Below are positions 25,791 through 33,987 of a stretch of DNA of 46,925 nucleotides, piece by piece. Numbering within the stretch: position 1 is the stretch's first letter; each line of letters starts with the position of its first letter. This stretch comes from Pseudonocardia sp. 73-21. GTDB taxonomy: Bacteria > Actinomycetota > Actinomycetes > Mycobacteriales > Pseudonocardiaceae. The stretch lies in the NCBI RefSeq assembly GCF_001899645.1, contig NZ_MKVV01000098.1:1-46925 (forward strand), given 5' to 3'. A program made the translations under genes and the position numbers. The notes under the pieces are model-generated. The model was not told the origin of the DNA. It made no database searches and was given only the letters and a program-made list of their open reading frames with translations.

Positions 25791-27563
25791 GTGATGCGTA
25801 CCCACCCCGCCGGCAGCCTGCGTGCCGAGAACGCCGGACAGTCCGTGACCCTCGCCGGGTGGGTGGCCCGCCGCCGTGATCACGGCGGCGTGATCTTCAT
25901 CGACCTCCGCGACGCCTCCGGATCGGCCCAGGTCGTGTTCCGCGAGGGCGAGATGGCCGAGCGGGCCCACCGCCTGCGCTCCGAGTTCTGCGTGCAGGTC
26001 ACCGGCGAGGTCGTGCTGCGCCCGGACGGCAACGACAACCCCGAGCTGCCCACCGGCGCCATCGAGGTCACCGTCACCGCGCTCACCGTGCTGTCGGAGT
26101 CGGCGCCGCTGCCGTTCCCGATCGACGGCTACAGCGAGGTCGGTGAGGAGATCCGGCTCAAGCACCGCTACCTGGACCTGCGCCGCAGCGGCCCCGCTGC
26201 GGCCCTGCGCCTGCGCAGCGAGGCCAACCGGGTGGCGCGCACGGTGCTGCACGACCGCGACTTCGTCGAGGTCGAGACGCCCACGCTCACCCGTTCCACG
26301 CCCGAGGGTGCCCGCGACTTCCTCGTGCCCGCCCGGCTCAAGCCCGGCTCCTGGTACGCGCTGCCGCAGAGCCCGCAGCTGTTCAAGCAGCTCCTGATGG
26401 TGGCCGGCACCGAGCGCTACTACCAGATCGCGCGCTGCTACCGCGACGAGGACTTCCGCGCCGACCGCCAGCCGGAGTTCACCCAGCTCGACATCGAGAT
26501 GAGCTTCGTCGAGCAGGACGACGTCATCGAGCTCGGCGAGACCATCACCGCGGCGCTGTGGAGGGAGCTCCTCGGCTACGAGATCCCGCGGCCGATCGCG
26601 CGGCTCACCTACGCCGAGTCGATGGCCCGCTACGGCTCCGACAAGCCCGACCTGCGCTTCGCCATCGAGCTCACCGACATGACGGAGTACTTCGCCGACA
26701 CCCAGTTCCGGGTGTTCCAGAATCCCTACGTCGGCGCCGTCGTCATGCCGGGCGGGGCGTCGCAGGCCCGGCGCACGCTCGACGGCTGGCAGGAATGGGC
26801 CAAGCAGCGCGGCGCCCGCGGGCTCGCTTACGTGCTCATCGGCGAGGACGGCACGGTCGACGAGCGCGGGCCGGTCGTCAAGAACCTGTCCGAGGCCGAG
26901 CGCGACGGGCTGGCCAAGGCCGTCGGCGCCGCCCCCGGTGACTGCATCTTCTTCGCCGCCGGGCACCCGTCGGACGCCCGCGCCCTGCTCGGGGCGGCGC
27001 GCGGCGAGATCGCGCAGCGCTGCGGGCTGGTCGACGAGAGCGCGTGGTCGTTCGTCTGGATCGTCGACGCGCCGATGTTCGAGCGCATCCGCGACGACAA
27101 GGGCAACGAGCTGGGCTGGACCGCCGTGCACCACCCGTTCACCTCGCCCAACGGCGACTGGATGGACCGGTTCGAGGAGGACCCGTCGGAGGCACTGGCG
27201 TTCGCCTACGACATCGTCTGCAACGGCAACGAGATCGGCGGTGGGTCCATCCGTATCCACCGCTCCGACGTCCAGGAGCGCGTGTTCGCGCTGCTGGGCA
27301 TGGACGAGGCCGAGCAGCGGGAGAAGTTCGGCTTCCTGCTCGACGCGTTCGCCTACGGCCCGCCCCCGCACGGCGGCATCGCGTTCGGGTGGGACCGCAT
27401 CTGCATGCTGCTCACCGGCGCCGACTCGCTGCGTGACGTCATCGCGTTCCCGAAGTCGGGCGGCGGCTTCGACCCCCTGACCTCCGCGCCCGCGCCGATC
27501 ACGCCCGAACAGCGCAAGGAGGCCGGGGTCGACGCCAAGCCGGCCCCGCCGAAGCAGGCCTGA
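25791..27563 (+). CDS. aspS: Aspartyl-tRNA synthetase (bacterial type)
   Basis: A 590-residue class IIb synthetase. An N-terminal OB-fold anticodon domain (VTLAGWVARRRDHGGVIFIDLRDASG) leads into motif 1 (FVEVETPTLTRSTPEGARDFLVP), motif 2 (YQIARCYRDEDFRADRQPEFTQLDIEMSF), the bacterial GAD insertion (about 290-410) and motif 3 (GGIAFGWDRICMLLTGADSLRDVIAFPK). It charges tRNA-Asp; actinobacterial enzymes are often non-discriminating and also charge tRNA-Asn. GTG 25791 or the adjacent ATG 25794 may be the start; the TAACCT spacing favours the GTG. Confidence 0.97.
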   Translation: MMRTHPAGSLRAENAGQSVTLAGWVARRRDHGGVIFIDLRDASGSAQVVFREGEMAERAHRLRSEFCVQVTGEVVLRPDGNDNPELPTGAIEVTVTALTVLSESAPLPFPIDGYSEVGEEIRLKHRYLDLRRSGPAAALRLRSEANRVARTVLHDRDFVEVETPTLTRSTPEGARDFLVPARLKPGSWYALPQSPQLFKQLLMVAGTERYYQIARCYRDEDFRADRQPEFTQLDIEMSFVEQDDVIELGETITAALWRELLGYEIPRPIARLTYAESMARYGSDKPDLRFAIELTDMTEYFADTQFRVFQNPYVGAVVMPGGASQARRTLDGWQEWAKQRGARGLAYVLIGEDGTVDERGPVVKNLSEAERDGLAKAVGAAPGDCIFFAAGHPSDARALLGAARGEIAQRCGLVDESAWSFVWIVDAPMFERIRDDKGNELGWTAVHHPFTSPNGDWMDRFEEDPSEALAFAYDIVCNGNEIGGGSIRIHRSDVQERVFALLGMDEAEQREKFGFLLDAFAYGPPPHGGIAFGWDRICMLLTGADSLRDVIAFPKSGGGFDPLTSAPAPITPEQRKEAGVDAKPAPPKQA

Positions 27564-27572
27564 TCGCAGGCT

Positions 27573-28514
27573 GTGCAACATCTTCGGGTGATCGCGCCGT
27601 CCGACCGGACGGACGCGGTCCGCGACCTCCTGATCGCCGAGCCCGGCGCCACCCACGTCACGGTGCAGCCGGGCGTGGCGGTGGAGCCGGCGGGGGACCT
27701 GGTCGAGGCCGACGTCACCCGGGAGGCCGTCGACGACGTGCTCGCCGGCCTTCGCGACCTCGGTGTCGACCACAGCGGCGGCGTCACGCTGGAGATCATC
27801 GACACCACCCTGTCCGACCACGCCGACGCCGCCGAGGAGGCGGTGCCCGGCGACCCCAACGACGCGGTCATCTGGGACGAGCTGGTGGCCCGCACCGGCG
27901 AGGACTCGCGGCTGTCGATCGGCTACCAGGCGTTCCTGACGATCGCGTGCCTGCTGGCCGCGATCGGGGCGATCACCGACTCGTCGGTCACGGTCGTGGG
28001 CGCGATGGTGCTGGGCCCGGAGTTCGGGCCGCTCGCCGCGGTGGCCGTCGGCCTCGTGCTGCGGCGCGGCGATCTCGTGCGGCGCGGTGTGATCGCCCTC
28101 ACGGCGGGCTTCCCGCTGGCCATGGTCGTCACGGCGCTGGCCACCCTGCTGTTCGACGCGGTCGGGTTCCTGTCGACCTCCGCCCTGGACAACCTCGACC
28201 AGGTGGACTTCATCTACAAGGTCGGGCCGTTCTCCTTCATCGTCGCCCTGCTCGCGGGCGCGGCCGGGATGCTCGCGCTGACCTCGGCGAAGTCGGCGTC
28301 GCTGGTGGGGGTGTTCATCTCGGTCACCACCGTGCCGGCGGCCGCGTTCGCCTCGGTCGCGCTGGTCGAGGGCCGCTACGCCGAGGCCCTGGGGTCGGCG
28401 CTGCAGCTGGTCGTCAACGTGGTGGGGATCGTCGTCGCGGCCGTGCTGGTCCTGATGCTCGCGCGCCGTCCCGGCATGCGTGGGCGGGGACGGCGGCGGC
28501 TGTCGGCGGGGTAG
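27573..28514 (+). CDS. DUF389 family membrane protein
   Basis: A 313-residue protein with an N-terminal soluble domain (about 1-105) and at least five membrane helices: SIGYQAFLTIACLLAAIGAITDSSVTVVGAMVLGPEFGPLAAVAVGL, GVIALTAGFPLAMVVTALATLLF, FSFIVALLAGAAGMLAL, ASLVGVFISVTTVPAAAFASVALV and LQLVVNVVGIVVAAVLVLML. The VVGAMVLGPEFGPL motif is the DUF389 hallmark. Function is unknown. The GTG start lies 9 bp behind aspS, so it may be co-transcribed. Its TAG stop forms part of the TAGGGT promoter box of the next gene. Confidence 0.87.
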   Translation: MQHLRVIAPSDRTDAVRDLLIAEPGATHVTVQPGVAVEPAGDLVEADVTREAVDDVLAGLRDLGVDHSGGVTLEIIDTTLSDHADAAEEAVPGDPNDAVIWDELVARTGEDSRLSIGYQAFLTIACLLAAIGAITDSSVTVVGAMVLGPEFGPLAAVAVGLVLRRGDLVRRGVIALTAGFPLAMVVTALATLLFDAVGFLSTSALDNLDQVDFIYKVGPFSFIVALLAGAAGMLALTSAKSASLVGVFISVTTVPAAAFASVALVEGRYAEALGSALQLVVNVVGIVVAAVLVLMLARRPGMRGRGRRRLSAG

Positions 28515-28517
28515 GGT
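28512..28517 (+). promoter_or_regulatory. -10 element built over the DUF389 stop codon
   Basis: TAGGGT contains the TAG stop of the DUF389 gene and is followed by 8 nt and the ATG at 28526; probably leaderless. Confidence 0.45.
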
Positions 28518-28525
28518 CGCAGGCA

Positions 28526-29719
28526 ATGGACGACGACCTGGGCAGGTTCCCCAGGCCGGTGCTCGCGGCGCTGGCCGCGGCGGAGCGGTTGCTCACCCGC
28601 AGGGCCGGGGCCGGCGTCGTGCTGGCCGATCCGGAGGACCTCGGCGGCAGCGACCGGTCGGTCGTCGCCCGGGCCCGCGTGGCCCGCAACCCCTTCTCGC
28701 TGCCCCGCACGCTCGTCGTCAAGCACTACCTCGACGAGCCCACGCCGGGGCGTCCCGATCCCTTCCGCTACGAGGTGGCCAGCTGCCAGCTGTTCACGGC
28801 GCTGCCCGCCGACGCCCGCCCCAGCCCCATCCTCATCGCCCACGACCCCCAGGCGCGGCTGCTCGTGCTGGAGGACCTCGGCCGCAGCTCCACGCTCGCC
28901 GACAAGCTCTTCGGCCCCGATCCCGCCGCCGCGCAGCGCTGCCTGCTGAGCTGGGCGCGCGGGCTGGGCCGGATGCAGGCGGCAACGGCCGGCCGGGAGG
29001 ACGACTTCGGGGCCCTGCTGCGCCGCCTCGGGGAACGCACGTGGCGCGATCCGATGGCCGACGACGCCCGCGCCGCGTTCGCCGGCGTGGCCGGGCTGCT
29101 CGCCCAGGAGCTGGGGGTGCACGTGCCGCCCGCCGCCACGCGGGAGGCCTACGACACCGCCCGGCTGCTGGGCGGCACCCGCTACCGCGCGTTCAGCCCG
29201 TCCGACACCTGCCCGGACAACAACCTCGTCACCAGCAAGGGCGTGCGGTTCGTCGACTTCGAATGGGGCTGCTTCCGCGACATCTCCCTCGACGCCGCCT
29301 ACTTCCGCGTGCCGTTCCCGGGCTGCGAGGCCAGCTTCGCACTGCCCGACGGCATGGCCGAGACGATGCTGGAGGCCTGGCGCAACGAGGTCGCCGCCGT
29401 GTGGCCCGACCTGGACGTGCCGGGCGTGCTCGAGCAGCGGCTGCTCGACGCCCACCTGCTGTGGGTGTGGCTGTGCACCTGGTGGATGCTGCCGCGGATC
29501 CGGGTGAAGGACCTGCCGGTCGGCCCCGACGCCACCCGTTCCCCGCGGATCAGCACGGCGCTCGCCCACTACTGGCGCCAGCTCGCCGTGGCCGCGGAGT
29601 CGGCGGACCGCCCGGCCACGGCCGAGCTCGGCACGATGGTGGCCGAGGCGCTGGGCAAGCGGTTCCCCGACTCGCCCAACGCGCTGCCGGTCTACCCGGC
29701 CTTCCGCACCGCCGCGTAA
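28526..29719 (+). CDS. Phosphotransferase-like (APH/choline kinase fold) protein
   Basis: A 397-residue protein with a kinase-like layout: an N-lobe strand with RTLVVKHYL (ATP-binding Lys), a hinge region RLLVLEDLGRSSTLADKLFG, and a C-lobe segment RAFSPSDTCPDNNLVTSKGVRFVDFEWGCFRDISLDAAY. The last resembles the HxDxxxxN and metal-binding D motifs of aminoglycoside phosphotransferase-like enzymes, but Ser replaces the usual His before Asp. Activity and substrate are unknown. The ATG sits 8 nt after a TAGGGT box. Confidence 0.72.
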   Translation: MDDDLGRFPRPVLAALAAAERLLTRRAGAGVVLADPEDLGGSDRSVVARARVARNPFSLPRTLVVKHYLDEPTPGRPDPFRYEVASCQLFTALPADARPSPILIAHDPQARLLVLEDLGRSSTLADKLFGPDPAAAQRCLLSWARGLGRMQAATAGREDDFGALLRRLGERTWRDPMADDARAAFAGVAGLLAQELGVHVPPAATREAYDTARLLGGTRYRAFSPSDTCPDNNLVTSKGVRFVDFEWGCFRDISLDAAYFRVPFPGCEASFALPDGMAETMLEAWRNEVAAVWPDLDVPGVLEQRLLDAHLLWVWLCTWWMLPRIRVKDLPVGPDATRSPRISTALAHYWRQLAVAAESADRPATAELGTMVAEALGKRFPDSPNALPVYPAFRTAA

Positions 29720-29777
29720 GTTCCCCGATCCGACGCCGACGCGTCACCCTGCGCACACCGCCGGTGAGCCCACGTCG

Positions 29778-30599
29778 GTGATCGTGTCGGCCGTGCCGGC
29801 ATGGATCACTCCGCCCCTCCCGGTGCTGCGCGTCGCGCGCACCCTCGTGACGCTCGGCGACTCCACCTCCGTCGGCCTCGGCGACCCGGCTCCGGGTGGT
29901 GGCTGGCGCGGTTTCCCCGTCCTGCTCCGCGACGCCCTGGGCGCGTCGGTGCTGGTCAACCCGTCGCGCACCGGCGCCCGGATGGCCGACGTGCGGCGCG
30001 AGCAGCTCCCGGTGGCGCTGGCCGCGGCCCCGGACGTCGTGGTGCTGTTCGTCGGGATGAACGACACGCTGCGGTCGGACTTCGACCCCGCGGCGATGCG
30101 GTCCGACGCCGCCGCGATCGTGCGCGAGCTGCATGACGCCCGCGCCCACGTCCTGCTGGTGCGCTACCACGACCACACGCGGGTGTTCCGGCTGCCCGCC
30201 CCGCTGCGGCGGGCGCTGGGCCGCCGGATCGAGGCCCTCAACGGCGTCGTCGACGGGATGGCCGGGCCGGGGGTGGACGTGCTGGACGTCGGCGACCTGC
30301 CGGGCGCCTACGAGCGGTCCGCGTGGGCGGTGGACCGGCTGCACCCCTCGGAGCAGGGGCACCGGATGCTCGCGGCCGGCTTCGCGGCGCTGCTGGCCGG
30401 GGCGGGGTTCGCCGTGCCGCGTCCGGTGGGTCTGGAGTGCGCGGGTGGGCGGGAGGTGACGGCCGCGCACCGCGTGGCCTGGCTGGTCGCCAAGGGTGTG
30501 CCGTGGCTGGTCCACCGCAGCCGCGACCTCGGCCCGGTGGTCGTACAGGGGTTGGTGTCGGAGCTGGTCAGGCGGCCTGGTCGAGCTCGCGTGCGGTGA
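29778..30599 (+). CDS. SGNH/GDSL-family hydrolase
   Basis: Up to 273 residues. Block I TLVTLGDSTSVGLGD holds the nucleophilic Ser, the block II-like NPSRTGARMADV follows, block III is VVLFVGMNDTL, and block V DRLHPSEQGHRML carries the Asp-x-x-His pair. These esterases act on varied acyl or acetyl substrates. No signal peptide is evident. The start is uncertain: GTG 29778 gives the longest form, and GTG 29823 is an alternative just ahead of the conserved core. Its 3' end overlaps the convergent zinc-ribbon gene by 32 bp. Confidence 0.88.
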   Translation: MIVSAVPAWITPPLPVLRVARTLVTLGDSTSVGLGDPAPGGGWRGFPVLLRDALGASVLVNPSRTGARMADVRREQLPVALAAAPDVVVLFVGMNDTLRSDFDPAAMRSDAAAIVRELHDARAHVLLVRYHDHTRVFRLPAPLRRALGRRIEALNGVVDGMAGPGVDVLDVGDLPGAYERSAWAVDRLHPSEQGHRMLAAGFAALLAGAGFAVPRPVGLECAGGREVTAAHRVAWLVAKGVPWLVHRSRDLGPVVVQGLVSELVRRPGRARVR

Positions 30600-30771
30600 A
30601 GTCGCCGGTGACGGGCAGGCCGGCCTCGATCAGCCACAGCTGCGCGCGGGTGCAGGTGGGGCAGATCCAGGTGACGGTACGGTCGCGCTCGTGCTGGCTG
30701 CTCCAGCTGAGCCCGGCGGCATCAGCGGTGGTGCGGGCGAGGGCGCAGAGAGGGCATGTGTGGGTCTCCAT
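30568..30771 (-). CDS. Small zinc-ribbon-like protein
   Basis: A 67-residue protein, METHTCPLCALARTTADAAG through VTWICPTCTRAQLWLIEAGLPV. Two CPxC pairs (CPLC and CPTC) separated by about 35 residues suggest a treble-clef or ribbon zinc site. ATG 30771 is chosen because it directly precedes the first Cys pair; a GTG at 30795 could extend it by 8 residues. Family and partner unknown. It overlaps the 3' end of the SGNH hydrolase gene on the other strand. Confidence 0.65.
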   Translation of the reverse strand: METHTCPLCALARTTADAAGLSWSSQHERDRTVTWICPTCTRAQLWLIEAGLPVTGDFTARELDQAA

Positions 30772-30835
30772 GCCACCGAAGAGTGGCGGCCGCACTTTGC
30801 GGTGCTGTGAACGGCGTGCGAAGGGTGCGGTGCGT

Positions 30836-30858
30836 TGACGTCCGACTACCGGACGTCA
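30836..30858 (-). terminator. Perfect 9-bp hairpin at the aminotransferase stop codon
   Basis: TGACGTCCG (30836-30844) and CGGACGTCA (30850-30858) pair around a 5-nt loop. The arm contains the aminotransferase TGA, so the hairpin probably ends that transcript. Confidence 0.6.
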
Positions 30859-32010
30859 CAGGGCTCGCAGGAACCGGTCGATCCTGACCAGGGCCTCTTC
30901 CAGCTGGGGGAGCGCCGTCGCGTAGGAGCACCGCACGTGGCCCTCGCCCGACGGCCCGAAGACCCCGCCGGGCACCACGGCCACGTGCTCGGCCTGCAGG
31001 AGCTTCTCCGCGAACGTCTCGGAGTCCAGGCCCGAGGCGCGGATCGACGGGAACGCATAGAAGGCGCCACCGGGCTCGGGGCAGTCGAGCCCGATCTCGC
31101 GCAGCCCCTTCACGAACACGCGCCGGCGCCGGTCGTAGTCGGCGACCATCGCCTCGACGTCGTCGTCGGACCCGGACAGCGCCTCGACGGCGGCGAGCTG
31201 GGAGACGTGCGGAGCGCACAGCATCGTGTACTGGTGCACCCGCACACACAGCTCCGCGACGGCGGCGGGCGCGCAGATCCAGCCCACCCGCCAGCCCGTC
31301 ATGGCGTGGGCCTTGGAGAACCCGCCCAGCAGTACCGTGCGCTCGCGCGCGCCGGGCAGCGTGCCCAGGCACGTGTGCGCGCCGGTGTAGGTGAGCCGGT
31401 CGTAGATCTCGTCGGAGATCAGGTAGAGGTCGTGCTCCTCGGCCAGGCGGACCAGGGCCTCCAGCGCCGCCCGGGGCTGCACGGCGCCCGTCGGGTTGGC
31501 CGGCGAGCCGATGAGGATGGCCTTCGTGTTCGGCGTGATCGCGGTGGCCACCACGTCGGCGTCGATCGCGAAGCCGTCGTCGGCGCGCGTGGGCACGCGC
31601 ACCGGGGTGCCACCGGCGAACGCCACACAGGGCTCGTAGGCGACGTAGCAGGGCTCCGGGACGATCACCTCGTCACCGGGGTTGAGCAGCACCCGCAACA
31701 CGAGGTCGAGGCCCTCGGAGACGCCGGTGGTGATCAGGCACTCGGCACCGGGGTCGTAGGTGGCGCCGTAGCGGGAGGCGAGATCGGCGCAGATCAGCTC
31801 GCGGAGCTTGGGCAGGCCCGCGTTGGAGGTGTAGGTGGTGTAGCCGTGCTCCAGGGCGTAGATGCCGGCCTCGCGCACGCGCCACGGCGTGACGAAGTCG
31901 GGCTCACCGACGCCGAGGCTGATCACGTCGTCCATATCGGCGGCGATGTCGAAGAACCGCCGGATGCCCGACGGCGGGCAGGCGGCGATGACCGAGTTCA
32001 GCGGCTTCAC
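30856..32010 (-). CDS. PLP-dependent aminotransferase, class I (fold type I)
   Basis: A 384-residue aminotransferase. EPDFVTPWRVREAGIYALEHGYTTYTSNAGLPKLR is the N-terminal substrate region, GSPANPTGAV the PLP-binding Asn region, YLISDEIYDRLTY the Asp/Tyr pair, GGFSKAHAMTGWRVGW the PLP lysine loop, and VRCSYA the carboxylate-binding Arg. Aspartate, alanine or aromatic aminotransferase are all possible. The GTG start overlaps the stop of the upstream Lrp-type regulator gene (GTGA), so the two are coupled, and the regulator probably senses an amino acid handled by this enzyme. Confidence 0.93.
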   Translation of the reverse strand: MKPLNSVIAACPPSGIRRFFDIAADMDDVISLGVGEPDFVTPWRVREAGIYALEHGYTTYTSNAGLPKLRELICADLASRYGATYDPGAECLITTGVSEGLDLVLRVLLNPGDEVIVPEPCYVAYEPCVAFAGGTPVRVPTRADDGFAIDADVVATAITPNTKAILIGSPANPTGAVQPRAALEALVRLAEEHDLYLISDEIYDRLTYTGAHTCLGTLPGARERTVLLGGFSKAHAMTGWRVGWICAPAAVAELCVRVHQYTMLCAPHVSQLAAVEALSGSDDDVEAMVADYDRRRRVFVKGLREIGLDCPEPGGAFYAFPSIRASGLDSETFAEKLLQAEHVAVVPGGVFGPSGEGHVRCSYATALPQLEEALVRIDRFLRAL

Positions 32011-32498
32011 GGCGTGACCGGCAGACGGTGGTCGGGCTCGGCCTTGGCGAAGTCGTCGCCGTCGCGCTTGTAGGTCTTGAGGACGAAGTGCGTGGCCGTG
32101 GAGCGCACGCGGTCGATGGTGGAGAGCTTCTGCGACACGAAGTCCGAGACCGCGCGGATCGTGGCGCCGTCCACGGTGCAGCGCAGGTCCTGGCTGCCCG
32201 AGACGAGGTAGACGCTGCGCACCTCGGGGAACCGCGCGATGCGGGCGGCCACGTCGTCGAACCCGACGCCGCGGGCGGGGGCCAGGGAGACGTCGATGAA
32301 GGCGGTGACGGTCTCGCGTGTGGGGTCCTCGTCGACGGCGTCCCAGTCGACCACGGCCTTGTAGCGGCGGATCGCGCCCGAGGCCTCCCATCCGGAGATC
32401 GCCTCGCGCACCTGCTCGACCGGGAGGTCCAGCATCGTCGCGATGGTGTCGGGGGAGAGCTGGGCGTCGCGCTCCAGGAGTTCGAGGATCTGCCGCAC
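32007..32498 (-). CDS. Lrp/AsnC family transcriptional regulator
   Basis: A 163-residue regulator. N-terminal helix-turn-helix (MRQILELLERDAQLSPDTIATMLDLPVEQVREAISGWEASGAIRRYKAVVDW) followed by a RAM/ACT-like ligand domain with ETVTAFIDVSLAPARGVGFDDVAARIARFPEVRSVYLVSGSQDLRCTVDG. It should bind an amino acid and control the coupled aminotransferase gene. Start GTG 32498 lies 6 nt after a TAGGGT box, so the mRNA is probably leaderless. Confidence 0.92.
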   Translation of the reverse strand: MRQILELLERDAQLSPDTIATMLDLPVEQVREAISGWEASGAIRRYKAVVDWDAVDEDPTRETVTAFIDVSLAPARGVGFDDVAARIARFPEVRSVYLVSGSQDLRCTVDGATIRAVSDFVSQKLSTIDRVRSTATHFVLKTYKRDGDDFAKAEPDHRLPVTP

Positions 32499-32504
32499 GG
32501 ACCG

Positions 32505-32510
32505 ACCCTA
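32505..32510 (-). promoter_or_regulatory. -10 element overlapping the stop codon of the upstream aminotransferase
   Basis: On the minus strand TAGGGT includes the TAG stop of the gene ending at 32508 and is followed by 6 nt and the GTG at 32498. Confidence 0.5.
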
Positions 32511-33662
32511 CGTCGCACTCGCCGCGAGCCGCCCCACCGCCTCGCGGAGGTCACCCGCCGGGAGGGACGCGAAGCAGCAGCGCATCGACGACGGCAGGGT
32601 CGCGTCCACGGCGAACGCGCTGCCGGGAACGAACGCGACACCGTGCTCCAGCGCCCTGGGCAGCAGTGCGGCGGTGTCGGTGCCGTCCGGGAAGGTGAGC
32701 CAGCAGAACATGCCTCCGGTCGGCACCGTGCAGCCGGCCTGGGGCAACAGCTCGGCGACGGCGCCGCAGAACGCCCGGGCGCGGGCCGCGGTCACGGTGC
32801 GGACGCGCTCCAGGTGCGCGCCGAACCAGGCCGTGTCGGCGAGCAGGTCGGCCGCGATCGCCTGGGTGAGTGACGACGTGCACAGGTCGGTGCACTGCTT
32901 GAGGCGTTCGACGGCCGCGCAGACCGGGGCCGGACCGGTGATCCACCCGACGCGCAGGGCGGGGGCGAGGATCTTCGACGCGCTGCCCAGCCGCACGATC
33001 CGCTCGCCGTGCGCCGCGACCGGGACGGGCGGGGTGCCGTCGAAGGCGAGCAGCCCGTACGGGTCGTCCTCGACGACGAGGAAGCCGTGGCGGTCGGCGA
33101 GCGCGGCCAGCTCGCGGCGGCGTTCCGGGCTCATGGTGACGCCGCGCGGGTTGTGGAAGCTGCTGACCGTGTGCACCAGCCTCGGCCGCAGGCCGGCCGC
33201 GAGACGCTGGGCCAGCACGTCGACCTGCATGCCGTCGCCGTCCAGCGGCACGGTGTGCAGCGCGGCGCCGGCGGCCTGGAACACCTGCAGCGCCCCGACG
33301 TAGACGGGGTCCTCGACGACCACGGTGTCGCCGGGGTCGAGCAGGACGCGGGCGAGCAGGTCGAGGGCCTGCTGGGAGCCGGTGGTGACGACGACGTCGG
33401 ACACGGGCCTCCCGCAGCGGCGCGACTCGTGCTCGGCCAGCACCTCGCGCAGGCGGGCGAGGCCGGCCGTCTCGCCGTACTGGACGGAGGCGGGGTCGTG
33501 GAGTGCCGCCGCGGCGGCCTCGGCGATGCGCTCGCGGGGCAGCAGGTCGGCGGCGGGAAGGCCGCCGGCGAGGCTCAGGACCTCCGGGCGGGCGGTGAGG
33601 GTGAGCAGGTCGCGGATGGCGGAGCCGCGGACGGCATCGAGCCTGGTGGAGAGCGTGATCAC
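32508..33662 (-). CDS. PLP-dependent aminotransferase, LysN/2-aminoadipate type
   Basis: A 384-residue fold type I enzyme. N-terminal VLSLAGGLPAADLLP and VQYGETAGLARLREVLAEH, VVTTGSQQALDLLARVLLDPGDTVVVEDPVY, SSFHNPRGVTMSPERR, VVEDDPYGLLAF and the PLP-lysine loop RLGSASKILAPALRVGW match 2-aminoadipate or multi-substrate aminotransferases related to MocR proteins, but without the GntR DNA-binding domain. GAGG stands 5 nt before the GTG start. The same-strand Lrp and aminotransferase genes follow directly, which suggests linked amino acid metabolism. Confidence 0.9.
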   Translation of the reverse strand: MITLSTRLDAVRGSAIRDLLTLTARPEVLSLAGGLPAADLLPRERIAEAAAAALHDPASVQYGETAGLARLREVLAEHESRRCGRPVSDVVVTTGSQQALDLLARVLLDPGDTVVVEDPVYVGALQVFQAAGAALHTVPLDGDGMQVDVLAQRLAAGLRPRLVHTVSSFHNPRGVTMSPERRRELAALADRHGFLVVEDDPYGLLAFDGTPPVPVAAHGERIVRLGSASKILAPALRVGWITGPAPVCAAVERLKQCTDLCTSSLTQAIAADLLADTAWFGAHLERVRTVTAARARAFCGAVAELLPQAGCTVPTGGMFCWLTFPDGTDTAALLPRALEHGVAFVPGSAFAVDATLPSSMRCCFASLPAGDLREAVGRLAASAT

Positions 33663-33987
33663 GGGAACCTCACGGTCGATCGGACGGGGTGGTCACGTCC
33701 TGGATCGACAGGGCGGGTGGGCGCGGGCCGCGGTGGGGCCTGCCGTCGATGATGCCGGGCGGTCCCGCAGATCGGAACTCGATTCCCGATATATGGGAGA
33801 ATCGGGTGGTGCGGGCGTCCGGGTCGGGAGTGACGGTGGCGGACAGGATCTCCACGTCGACGAGGATGTCTGCTGCCGCGAACCGGGCCGGGTTCGTCTC
33901 TCCCTCCGACGCCTCGGACGTTCCCACCGGGCCCCGACCGGCATGGGCACCTCCGACGATGTCGGCGGCCGGTGGCAGGGTGGAGTG
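33663..33987. other. Divergent intergenic region between lysN-type gene and rarA
   Basis: This 325-bp stretch must hold promoters for both divergent genes. It contains an unusually AT-rich palindrome at 33782-33802. The overlapping short ORFs show no family features and are not accepted. Confidence 0.6.
33782..33802. promoter_or_regulatory. Imperfect palindrome, candidate operator/divergent promoter
   Basis: ATTCCCGAT-ATA-TGGGAGAAT: the outer ATTCCC and GGGAgAAT half-sites are nearly symmetrical around TATATA-like sequence, a sharp AT peak in GC-rich surroundings. It could be a repressor site overlapping -10 elements for rarA, the aminotransferase, or both. Confidence 0.4.

Noticed and set aside
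33850..33905. LexA box upstream of rarA (GCGAAC...GTTCGT)
   Set aside because: The half-sites are separated by 8 instead of 4 bases.
33796..33987. Upstream extension of rarA to an ATG in the palindrome region
   Set aside because: The in-frame extension is not RarA-like, while GTG 33988 has a good Shine-Dalgarno.
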